From Flavobacteriales bacterium UBA7519 (GTDB lineage Bacteria > Bacteroidota > Bacteroidia > Flavobacteriales > Weeksellaceae), in contig DLND01000082.1 in assembly GCA_002476905.1 (NCBI GenBank), forward strand, positions 1-8,802: 8,802 nt of DNA, read 5' to 3'. The position numbers and the translations under genes were made by a program. The notes under the pieces were generated by a model. It made no database searches. It saw only the letters and a program-made list of their open reading frames with translations, and was not told the origin of the DNA. Below, one piece after another: positions 1-5,710 of this stretch. Each line of letters opens with the position of its first letter. The stretch's first letter is position 1.

Positions 1-107
1 ACTCAATCGAAGACTGCGTAAAATTCGGGAACGATGTTGCGCTAAAGGCAGCAGATTACAGAGGCTCTCAAAAAGGATTGCCATACTTGGAAGATTTCCA
101 AAACTGA
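1..107 (+). CDS. C-terminal end of a truncated gene, possibly PfkB-family sugar kinase
   Basis: An open reading frame enters from the left edge and stops at TGA 105-107. The first two bases complete a codon that starts outside the window, and 34 full residues are visible (beginning SIEDCVKFGNDVAL, ending PYLEDFQN). The layout, an amphipathic helix followed by RGSQKGLPYL, resembles the C-terminal end of ribokinase/PfkB-family kinases, where the last helix is followed by an R-x-G/S-x-Q-x-x-I/L-P strand. That assignment is inference from a short tail; no catalytic motif is inside the window. There is no clear terminator between its stop and the next gene 81 bp downstream, so read-through into the hydrolase is possible. 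Confidence 0.6.
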   Translation, partial: SIEDCVKFGNDVALKAADYRGSQKGLPYLEDFQN

Positions 108-161
108 TATTGCCTGCATATCAAATTCTAACCTGTTAGCCAATCATATTTTTTACTTTTA

Positions 162-187
162 TAAAATGATTAGCTCAAATCATTTTA
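162..187. promoter_or_regulatory. 10-bp perfect inverted repeat abutting a start codon
   Basis: TAAAATGATT (162-171) and AATCATTTTA (178-187) are exact reverse complements around the 6-base spacer AGCTCA. The right arm ends one base before the ATG at 189. There is no T-tract, so it is not a typical terminator. It could be a protein-binding operator or an mRNA hairpin that hides the start codon. A weak -7-like element, TACTTTTA (154-161, last base off consensus), lies just before it. The left arm can also pair imperfectly with 138-152. Confidence 0.5.
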
Positions 188-188
188 G

Positions 189-1025
189 ATGAAACGTATT
201 GACATTTTAACAGAAGACCATTACAGCTTAGCAGCGCATCTTTTCGAACCTCAGATTTCAAATCAAAAAGTTTTACTGATCAATTCGGCAACTGGTGTTA
301 AACAGCAGATTTATTTTTCAGTGGCGCAGTTTTTTGCAGATCACGGCTTTACTGTAATTACATATGATTATCGAGGCATCGGGCTTTCTAAGCCTGACAA
401 TATGCGTGGTTTCGAAGCATCTATGAGAGTTTGGGGAACGACAGATTACAAAGCTTTGACCAGTTATATCAAGAGTAATTTTGAGGATTATAAAAAATAC
501 TGTCTCGGACATTCCGTGGGTGCACTGATTTTAGGCATGAATCCAGACTCGGAAATATTTGAAGAATTTATTTTTGTCGGTACCCAGAATGCTTTTGTAG
601 GAAATCTCAGATTAAAAACAAAAATAGAAGCTTATTTGGGTTTCGGAATCGTTCAGCCTCTGTTTACATTACTGCTAGGCTATTTTCCCGCCAGTTGGTT
701 TGGCTTAGGTGAAAGCTTGCCTTCCGGAAGCGCTTTTGATTGGAGAATCCTGATCCTGAATAAAAAATCAACAAACAAACTGTTGGAAAAGTCTGCGGAT
801 TTTTCAAAAAAACTGAAACAAAAGGTTTTGGTCATCTGGGCAGAAGATGATGCGTGGCTCACCGAAAAGGGAGTGAAATCTCTTCTCGAAAATACTTACG
901 CCAATCTCCGTCCTTCTTACAGACAGATTTATACCTCGGAGTCTGAGAAAGGTGAAATAGGACATGTCAACTTTTTCAGAAGCTACAACAGGAAACTGTG
1001 GAAAATCCTGCTGGAAAGATTATAA
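189..1025 (+). CDS. Alpha/beta hydrolase, COG4757-like
   Basis: This 278-residue protein is a predicted serine hydrolase of the alpha/beta fold. Visible landmarks are the early strand VLLINSATG (28-36) with its oxyanion-side turn, TYDYRGIGLS (58-67), the nucleophile elbow GHSVGA with Ser109, a late acidic strand VIWAEDD holding the likely catalytic Asp (220 or 221), and His259 in IGHVNFF. The hydrophobic lid-like stretch 150-175 with GYFPASWFGLGESLP and the ending FRSYNRKLW are typical of the predicted hydrolases in COG4757, whose substrate is unknown. No signal peptide is seen, so it is probably cytoplasmic. ATG 189 is chosen because the fold begins right after it. The gene follows an unrelated gene end by 81 bp and precedes the HD gene by 136 bp; common regulation is not evident. 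Fold and triad are secure, the reaction is not. Confidence 0.88.
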   Translation: MKRIDILTEDHYSLAAHLFEPQISNQKVLLINSATGVKQQIYFSVAQFFADHGFTVITYDYRGIGLSKPDNMRGFEASMRVWGTTDYKALTSYIKSNFEDYKKYCLGHSVGALILGMNPDSEIFEEFIFVGTQNAFVGNLRLKTKIEAYLGFGIVQPLFTLLLGYFPASWFGLGESLPSGSAFDWRILILNKKSTNKLLEKSADFSKKLKQKVLVIWAEDDAWLTEKGVKSLLENTYANLRPSYRQIYTSESEKGEIGHVNFFRSYNRKLWKILLERL

Positions 1026-1131
1026 GCAGACACCAGATATTAGAATTAGGCAACCGTTTTACCATCAATCACCTAGATTTGAAAAAATGTCATTACACAC
1101 TTTTCAATTATTTAATAGAAGAAGGATTCTC

Positions 1132-1139
1132 TAAATTTG
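1132..1139 (+). promoter_or_regulatory. Bacteroidota -7 promoter element of the HD-domain gene
   Basis: TAAATTTG matches the TAnnTTTG consensus exactly. It ends 22 bases before ATG 1162, predicting a transcript start near 1144 and a leader of roughly 18 nt. No clear -33 TTG is seen at the expected distance. Confidence 0.55.
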
Positions 1140-1151
1140 TAGATTAATCTA
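1140..1151. promoter_or_regulatory. 12-bp perfect palindrome at the predicted transcript start
   Basis: TAGATTAATCTA is fully self-complementary and directly abuts the -7 element, covering the predicted transcription start of the HD-domain gene. Its position is typical of a repressor operator. It is AT-rich, so chance is a real alternative. Confidence 0.35.
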
Positions 1152-1161
1152 ATAATTTAAA

Positions 1162-1806
1162 ATGGAGCTAATACACAAAACAATTAACTTGGTTAAAGAA
1201 AAACTGGAAGGGACAGAATCCGGACACGATTGGTTTCACATCGAACGTGTATGGAAATTAAGTCTTAAAATCCACGAAAAGGAAGGTGGAGATAAACTGA
1301 TAATTGAGTTAGCTGCACTTCTTCACGATATCGCAGACGCCAAATTCCATAATGGTGATGAAACATTGGCTTCAAAAATTGTTCGTAATTTTCTTACAGA
1401 ACAGAATCTAGATCCTAATAATATTGAGAAGGTTATTTTTATCATAGAAAATATGTCTTTCAAAAACAGAAATGACGCACCGGAAAACCTGCCTCTGGAA
1501 CTGAAAATAGTTCAGGATGCCGATAGGCTGGATGCAATCGGCGCTATTGGCATTGCTAGAACCTTCAATTTTGGTGGCTATAAAAACAATCTGATGTATC
1601 ATCCTGACATAAAACCCAAACTTAATCAAACAAAGGAAGAATATAAAAAATCGAACGGAACTACCATCAACCATTTTTACGAAAAGCTACTCCTTCTGAA
1701 AGATCTTCTCAATACAGATACTGCAAAAAATATTGCAGATCATAGACATCAGTTTATGCTGCAATTTCTGGAAGAATTCTACAATGAGTGGAATGTCAAT
1801 TTATAA
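1162..1806 (+). CDS. HD-domain phosphohydrolase, YedJ-like
   Basis: The 214-residue protein belongs to the HD superfamily of metal-dependent phosphohydrolases and resembles the uncharacterised YedJ-type group. The first metal-binding histidines sit in GHDWFHIERV (His22, His26), the HD dyad is His55-Asp56 in ALLHDIAD, and the later acidic site is QDADRLDAIGAIG with Asp119 and Asp121. The conserved tail motif INHFYEKLLLLKDLLNT (169-185) is also characteristic of this group. Length is the family's usual one, so the gene looks intact. It should be cytoplasmic; family members are thought to act on nucleotides or other phosphoesters, but the substrate is not known. The start is supported by the A-rich leader and the TAAATTTG element upstream. 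The next gene starts 28 bp downstream on the same strand. Confidence 0.9.
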   Translation: MELIHKTINLVKEKLEGTESGHDWFHIERVWKLSLKIHEKEGGDKLIIELAALLHDIADAKFHNGDETLASKIVRNFLTEQNLDPNNIEKVIFIIENMSFKNRNDAPENLPLELKIVQDADRLDAIGAIGIARTFNFGGYKNNLMYHPDIKPKLNQTKEEYKKSNGTTINHFYEKLLLLKDLLNTDTAKNIADHRHQFMLQFLEEFYNEWNVNL

Positions 1807-1821
1807 TTGGAGATAAACTAT

Positions 1822-1829
1822 TATCTTTG
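1822..1829 (+). promoter_or_regulatory. -7 promoter element immediately before the membrane-protein start
   Basis: TATCTTTG is an exact TAnnTTTG match in the 28-bp gap after the HD-domain gene. It ends five bases before ATG 1835, so the predicted transcript would begin at or next to the start codon, giving a leaderless or nearly leaderless mRNA. No -33 TTG at the usual spacing is visible. Confidence 0.45.
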
Positions 1830-1834
1830 CGGGG

Positions 1835-2422
1835 ATGATATTATTCCTGATACTAATTTTTCTGATTATTGCGCTTTTTCTGTCCGGGATCCGTTCAGAA
1901 AAGTGGGATCTGTGGAGCAAGATCGCCAGAATTATAATTACAATTTCTGCTGCTGCTTATTTTACATTTTGGTTTGTAGAAAAAAGCGTGTCCCAGTTTT
2001 TGGAAAACTCCCTTGCCGTACAGGTCATTAATTATCTTCCCCAGCCTATTGATTTTTATATTATTCGGGTTCAGGATGATAATGGTGTCCAAAGTTACAG
2101 TTCTATACACCTAGGGCAGATCCGCCCGGAATACTTCCGAATCGAATATCTTAATATGCAAAAGTCCGACGAATTTTGGGTCGCTGGATATATCGGAAAA
2201 GAAAAGATGGTTTATTTTTCGCAGATTGCTGTTCCCAACAAAAATGAGGATAAAATAGTGGAGGTAAGAAATTACATCAATCACAGTCTGAAACTGTCAG
2301 CCATTGCGGCAGATAATGTATCAAAACTTAAATACGATAATATAAAGCTAAGCATCTGGGTAACTCTGGATCTGCTTTTGATTTTTCTGAATGCTGTTTT
2401 ATTACTCAGAAGAAGAAAATAA
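1835..2422 (+). CDS. Unrecognised membrane protein with three predicted transmembrane helices
   Basis: I do not recognise a family for this 195-residue protein. Hydrophobic helices are visible at about 2-17, 30-48 and 172-192. Between the second and third is a soluble domain of about 120 residues containing PQPIDFYIIRVQDDNG and FWVAGYIGKEKMVYFSQ. The C-terminus is LLRRRK and the short loop after helix 1 is charged (RSEKWDLWSK). By the positive-inside rule this puts the C-terminus in the cytoplasm and the central domain outside the inner membrane. ATG 1835 is the only normal start in frame before residue 108; an in-frame TAA lies at 1814. It follows the HD gene by 28 bp and could be co-transcribed with it, though a promoter-like TATCTTTG sits in the gap. 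It ends just before a strong hairpin. Existence as a gene is well supported, function is unknown. Confidence 0.75.
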   Translation: MILFLILIFLIIALFLSGIRSEKWDLWSKIARIIITISAAAYFTFWFVEKSVSQFLENSLAVQVINYLPQPIDFYIIRVQDDNGVQSYSSIHLGQIRPEYFRIEYLNMQKSDEFWVAGYIGKEKMVYFSQIAVPNKNEDKIVEVRNYINHSLKLSAIAADNVSKLKYDNIKLSIWVTLDLLLIFLNAVLLLRRRK

Positions 2423-2440
2423 ATTTATCATCTAGAATAT

Positions 2441-2490
2441 AAACTTTCCGTTAACTCAACAGCGTTTTGTTGGACTAACGGAAAGTTTTT
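2441..2490. terminator. Long hairpin terminator between convergent genes
   Basis: AAACTTTCCGTTA (2441-2453) pairs perfectly with TAACGGAAAGTTT (2476-2488). The loop contains a second short stem, CAACA (2457-2461) with TGTTG (2468-2472). The T-rich run from 2486 to 2497 follows on the plus strand, so it should end the membrane-protein transcript. It lies just beyond the hemB stop and could also stop hemB transcription, but the minus-strand T-run is poor. Confidence 0.85.
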
Positions 2491-2495
2491 GTTTT

Positions 2496-3482
2496 TTATC
2501 TGTTCAAAAGTTTGGCAACTTCTGGTGCAGCATACGTGAAAATCATATCTGCACCGGCGCGTTTGATGCTTGTTAAACTTTCTATCAATACTTTATCATT
2601 ATCTAACCAACCGTTTTGTGCAGCCGCTTTCAGCATTGCATATTCTCCACTGACTTGGTAAACCGCGATGGGTTGTGTGATGAGTTCACGGATTTTTGAA
2701 ACGATATCCAGATAAGGCATTCCGGGTTTTATCATAATGATATCTGCGCCTTCTTCTACATCTCTCAACGCTTCATCAATAGCTTCGCGTGAGTTGTGGA
2801 AATCCATCTGGTAAGTTTTTTTGTCGGCAGGAATTTCCTGAGCATCAACAGGCGCACTGTCCAAAGCATTTCTGAAAGGTCCGTAAAAGGCGCTTGCATA
2901 TTTTGCTGCGTAAGATAAAATCCCGACATCGGTAAATCCATTTTCTTCCAAACTTTCTCGCATTGCCAAAACGCGGCCGTCCATCATGTCGCTTGGTGCT
3001 AAAATGTCTGCTCCGGCTTCTGCGAAAGAAATTCCCATTTTAACCAATGCATTCACTGTAGAATCGTTGTCAATTTTTCCGTTTTTGATAATCCCGTCGT
3101 GGCCATACATTGAATATGGATCAAGCGCAACATCTGGCATTATTACAACTCCGGGAACTGCATCTTTGATAGCTTTTATAGTGGTTTGCATCAATCCGTT
3201 TGGATTCCAAGCTTCTTTTCCTGTATTGTCTTTCAGGTTATCTGAAACCTTCATATAAAGATTGACCGCCTTGATTCCCAAATCATAATTTTCTTTAACA
3301 GTTTGTACGGTTAAATCTAAACTTTGCCTAAAAACACCAGGCATCGAGGAAATGGCTTCTTTTTTGTTATTACCTTCCATAACAAACATTGGCAACACCA
3401 AATCGTTTGTTGTAAGGTTAGTTTCACGAACTAGACTTCTGATAGAATCGTTGGCTCTTAGTCTTCTGTTTCTTGAAATCAT
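2496..3482 (-). CDS. hemB: Delta-aminolevulinic acid dehydratase (porphobilinogen synthase)
   Basis: HemB condenses two 5-aminolevulinate molecules into porphobilinogen, an early cytoplasmic step of haem and tetrapyrrole synthesis. At 328 residues it is full length. The two Schiff-base lysines are Lys194 in SYAAKYASAFYGPFR and Lys252 in MIKPGMPYLD. The metal segment reads DVALDPYSMYGHDG (117-130), where zinc-type enzymes have three cysteines, so it is of the cysteine-free Mg-responsive class found in plants and Pseudomonas. YQMDFHNSREA (224-234) matches the region near the allosteric Mg site. ATG 3482 is supported by the family-typical N-terminus with RxRRLR and by a -7 element 20 bases upstream. 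It is transcribed alone, divergent from the T9SS protein; no other haem gene is in the window. Confidence 0.98.
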   Translation of the reverse strand: MISRNRRLRANDSIRSLVRETNLTTNDLVLPMFVMEGNNKKEAISSMPGVFRQSLDLTVQTVKENYDLGIKAVNLYMKVSDNLKDNTGKEAWNPNGLMQTTIKAIKDAVPGVVIMPDVALDPYSMYGHDGIIKNGKIDNDSTVNALVKMGISFAEAGADILAPSDMMDGRVLAMRESLEENGFTDVGILSYAAKYASAFYGPFRNALDSAPVDAQEIPADKKTYQMDFHNSREAIDEALRDVEEGADIIMIKPGMPYLDIVSKIRELITQPIAVYQVSGEYAMLKAAAQNGWLDNDKVLIESLTSIKRAGADMIFTYAAPEVAKLLNR

Positions 3483-3486
3483 CTTG

Positions 3487-3553
3487 ATAAAAATTATTTA
3501 TGCAAATTTACTTATACTTTCGCGGATAGGCTATTGCATATAAAAATTATTTA
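3487..3553. repeat. Paired 14-bp direct repeats in a divergent promoter region
   Basis: ATAAAAATTATTTA occurs exactly twice, at 3487-3500 and 3540-3553, in the same orientation and 53 bp apart, close to five helical turns. The first copy lies between the hemB -7 element and its start codon. The second lies between the -33 and -7 elements of the T9SS-protein promoter. This suggests a shared DNA-binding protein, but the sequence is pure A/T and chance is not excluded. Confidence 0.5.
3503..3510 (-). promoter_or_regulatory. -7 promoter element of hemB
   Basis: Read on the minus strand this is TAAATTTG, an exact TAnnTTTG match. It predicts a transcript start near 3498 and a leader of about 16 nt before the hemB ATG. 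No clear -33 TTG is found. Confidence 0.55.
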
Positions 3554-3564
3554 AAATATATTTG
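3534..3564 (+). promoter_or_regulatory. Complete Bacteroidota promoter of the T9SS-domain protein
   Basis: A -33 TTG at 3534-3536 and a -7 TATATTTG at 3557-3564 are separated by 20 bases, inside the range seen for Flavobacteriia promoters. The predicted transcript start is near 3569, giving a leader of about 27 nt to ATG 3596. This is the only promoter in the window where both elements are convincing. Confidence 0.65.
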
Positions 3565-3595
3565 TAGGTAATTGTTTAAGTACAGACTAAAGCGA

Positions 3596-3943
3596 ATGAA
3601 AAAATTTCTATTCTTTATTATATTTACGGTAGTTTCAGTTGGATTTTCGGGAGAAATGAAGGCTCAATCTACTCGTATCATCGGAGGACAAAGATCGGAT
3701 GACGGTATTCTTGTAGCTTATCCAAATCCTACAAAAGATGTCCTAATCCTAAAATCAAAAGATGATTCTGCTAAAATCAAAACCGTCACTTTCTTTTCGA
3801 TTTTGGGTGCACAGGTTGCAGAATATGCAATAAACAGTAACAATGCCGAGTTGAGGCTGGACAAATTACGTCCGGGAAAATATCTGATGAGATATGTTTT
3901 GAATGACAACACTCAGAAAATCACTCAGATTATCAAACAGTAA
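3596..3943 (+). CDS. Small secreted protein: signal peptide plus T9SS type A sorting domain
   Basis: This 115-residue protein begins MKKFLFFIIFTVVSVGFSG, a Sec signal peptide likely cut near A23-Q24. Residues 38-115 form a type A C-terminal sorting domain of the type IX secretion system: the YPNP motif (42-45), FFSILGAQVAEY (66-77), LDKLRPGKYLMRY (88-100) and a lysine-containing end ITQIIKQ. Only about 14 residues (STRIIGGQRSDDG) lie between them, so there is almost no cargo. The protein would be exported to the periplasm and then offered to the T9SS translocon. I chose ATG 3596 over an in-frame TTG at 3572, because TTG would put charged residues before the signal peptide. It has its own promoter and terminator. 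It may be a remnant of a larger secreted protein or a real small CTD-only protein; the sorting-domain call is secure. Confidence 0.88.
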   Translation: MKKFLFFIIFTVVSVGFSGEMKAQSTRIIGGQRSDDGILVAYPNPTKDVLILKSKDDSAKIKTVTFFSILGAQVAEYAINSNNAELRLDKLRPGKYLMRYVLNDNTQKITQIIKQ

Positions 3944-3963
3944 GTTTAGTTTTTAAAATATAT

Positions 3964-3990
3964 TGCCGGTTTTTTTAGCCGGCATTTTTT
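3964..3990 (+). terminator. Rho-independent terminator of the T9SS-domain gene
   Basis: TGCCGG (3964-3969) pairs with CCGGCA (3979-3984) around a T-rich 9-base loop, and six T residues follow at 3985-3990. It lies 20 bases after the stop codon and just before the OmpA-family gene's promoter. Confidence 0.85.
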
Positions 3991-4009
3991 ATTTCATCTT
4001 TCAGTTGCG

Positions 4010-4017
4010 TAAATTTG
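4010..4017 (+). promoter_or_regulatory. -7 promoter element of the OmpA-family gene
   Basis: TAAATTTG matches TAnnTTTG exactly and ends 22 bases before ATG 4040, predicting a leader of about 18 nt. The expected -33 position overlaps the T-run of the preceding terminator and shows no TTG. Confidence 0.55.
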
Positions 4018-4039
4018 TCGTAACCAAGAAAATTAAATT

Positions 4040-5710
4040 ATGGGAAAATTAATTACTTTAGTTTTTATCATTTTGTTCCAAGCTATCAACTGTCAATTCA
4101 GGAATTCTTTATACGATAACCAACAGCTGAATATTTCTCTGAGAGGCGGTTTGGATTTTCCTTCTTATGACAATCAAACCAAATTTATTGATTACAAATA
4201 CAATCTAAATCTGGGGACTTCGGTTGACTATTATTTCAACTGGATTGGATTAGGAATCGATTTTGACTATCTTAAAAATACATCGAAGAATACTTATCCG
4301 ACAGAAAATTTATACAACGGAACTACTCCACTTTCTAATATAAATTTAAATGAGAATAATGTTGAAAGGTTATTTCTTGGAATTGGTCCCAACTTCCGAT
4401 ATGTGATTAATGACAATCTGAGTCTAGCTTTCAAATTAAAAGGCGGAATTTCTAATATCAAAGGTGGCGAAACATCATTAATGACAAATAATTACAATCT
4501 AAGTTTTCATAATGGATACAACGAAAAAAACATTCTAGCTGGAAAAGGTCAGATTGAATTGAATTGGTTTTTTTCAGAATATGTTGGGCTGAATGTTGGT
4601 GGTTATTATATTCAGCATTTTAAAGCTAATGATCAAATTAAAAATAATTCTGTTGCGGGATACATTCCTTTTACGGAAAACAACAATCGCTATAATATCA
4701 ATCCTTCAGCTCTTGAAATCAGAAATAAAAGTCTTGAACATGAGATTCATTCAGCTGGAGTTTTTGCTGGTTTGACTTTTAGAATTCCGACTGGTAGTTC
4801 TGGACCTAATTATGGTTTATCAGTTATTGCTCGAGATAAAGAAACGGGTTTAATTTTGCCTGATACCTTTGTAGAGCTTTATAAAAATGGAAAGCGCGCT
4901 TACTTTGCCAAAACCAATTCACAAGGGGTTGCATTCTTCAAAAATATAAAACCAGAAAATTACGAAATCAAAGGAAGTCTTTATAATATTGATCTAATTT
5001 CTTCTAAAGCAGACAAATCAGAATTTGTGAAAAACTCGATGCTTAAAAAGGAAATCACAACAGATAAAGAAACTTTTTTTGTAAAAGGACAAGTGAATAT
5101 CTGTAATTCTAAAAATCCATTGAGAGATGTAACAATCGTTATTAAAAATAATGAAACTGAGATCTATAATGAAATTAAAACCAATATTGAAGGAAAATTC
5201 TATTTCAAAGCTGATAAAAATACAACTTATAACATCTACGGAAAAAAGGGAAATTATTTTTCTCAAACAGAAACTATAACTTCAAAAAAAGTGGACAGAA
5301 CAAATACGCTTTTCTTGGATCTACAAGTTTGTATGGAGGAGACCACTTGTGGCAAACCAATTAATCTGAAGAACATCCATTATGATCTGGACAAGTATTT
5401 TATCCGAGATGATGCAAAAGCAGAGCTTAATAAACTGGTTCAGTTTATGAAAGATAATCCCAAAATTAGCGTAGAATTATCTTCTCATACAGACTCGCGA
5501 GCTTCTGATGATTATAATAAAACACTTTCGCAGAATCGTGCCAATGCAGCAGTGGATTATTTAGTTTCCAAAGGAATAAGTAACAGCAGATTAAAGGCCG
5601 TTGGATATGGAGAAACTCGGCTTCTGAATCAATGCACTAATGGCATAGATTGTTCAGAAGAACAACATCAAACCAATAGAAGAACAGAAATGAAAGTTAT
5701 CTGCCCTTGA
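4040..5710 (+). CDS. OmpA-family outer membrane protein with beta-barrel-like N-terminus and two CRD-like domains
   Basis: The 556-residue protein starts with a signal peptide (about 1-18; Cys18 in AINCQ is not in a good lipobox). Residues about 28-250 show alternating aromatic/hydrophobic strands such as LNISLRGGLDF and AGVFAGLTFRIP, like an outer membrane beta-barrel. Two carboxypeptidase-regulatory-like beta-sandwich repeats follow at about 258-325 and 346-430, each with a TN-x-x-G-x-x-F/Y-F signature (TNSQGVAFF, TNIEGKFYF). The C-terminus (445-554) is an OmpA/Pal peptidoglycan-binding domain: HTD with Asp485, Arg500 in LSQNRANAAVDYL at the canonical 15-residue spacing, and NRRTE (546-550). 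It should tie the outer membrane to peptidoglycan. The CRD plus OmpA order recalls T9SS component PorE, but the WD40-like part is missing and a barrel is present instead. Codons are richer in A/T than in the neighbouring dehydrogenase. Its stop overlaps the convergent VanZ-like gene. Confidence 0.9.
   Translation: MGKLITLVFIILFQAINCQFRNSLYDNQQLNISLRGGLDFPSYDNQTKFIDYKYNLNLGTSVDYYFNWIGLGIDFDYLKNTSKNTYPTENLYNGTTPLSNINLNENNVERLFLGIGPNFRYVINDNLSLAFKLKGGISNIKGGETSLMTNNYNLSFHNGYNEKNILAGKGQIELNWFFSEYVGLNVGGYYIQHFKANDQIKNNSVAGYIPFTENNNRYNINPSALEIRNKSLEHEIHSAGVFAGLTFRIPTGSSGPNYGLSVIARDKETGLILPDTFVELYKNGKRAYFAKTNSQGVAFFKNIKPENYEIKGSLYNIDLISSKADKSEFVKNSMLKKEITTDKETFFVKGQVNICNSKNPLRDVTIVIKNNETEIYNEIKTNIEGKFYFKADKNTTYNIYGKKGNYFSQTETITSKKVDRTNTLFLDLQVCMEETTCGKPINLKNIHYDLDKYFIRDDAKAELNKLVQFMKDNPKISVELSSHTDSRASDDYNKTLSQNRANAAVDYLVSKGISNSRLKAVGYGETRLLNQCTNGIDCSEEQHQTNRRTEMKVICP

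Noticed and set aside
955..1146. A plus-strand frame, open for about 60 codons, running from inside the hydrolase gene's end through the intergenic gap (ending IEEGFSKFVD).
   Set aside because: No ATG in frame, its only GTG lies inside the hydrolase gene, and the predicted HD promoter sits in its end. In AT-rich DNA this length can arise by chance. A gene remnant is possible but I cannot show it.
1807..2031. Plus-strand 74-codon frame beginning with TTG after the HD gene.
   Set aside because: It is a shadow of the membrane-protein gene in another frame, with Cys-rich, low-plausibility composition.
3572..3595. TTG start adding eight residues to the T9SS-domain protein.
   Set aside because: It would put FKYRLKR before a textbook signal peptide and lies almost on the predicted transcript start; ATG 3596 fits better.
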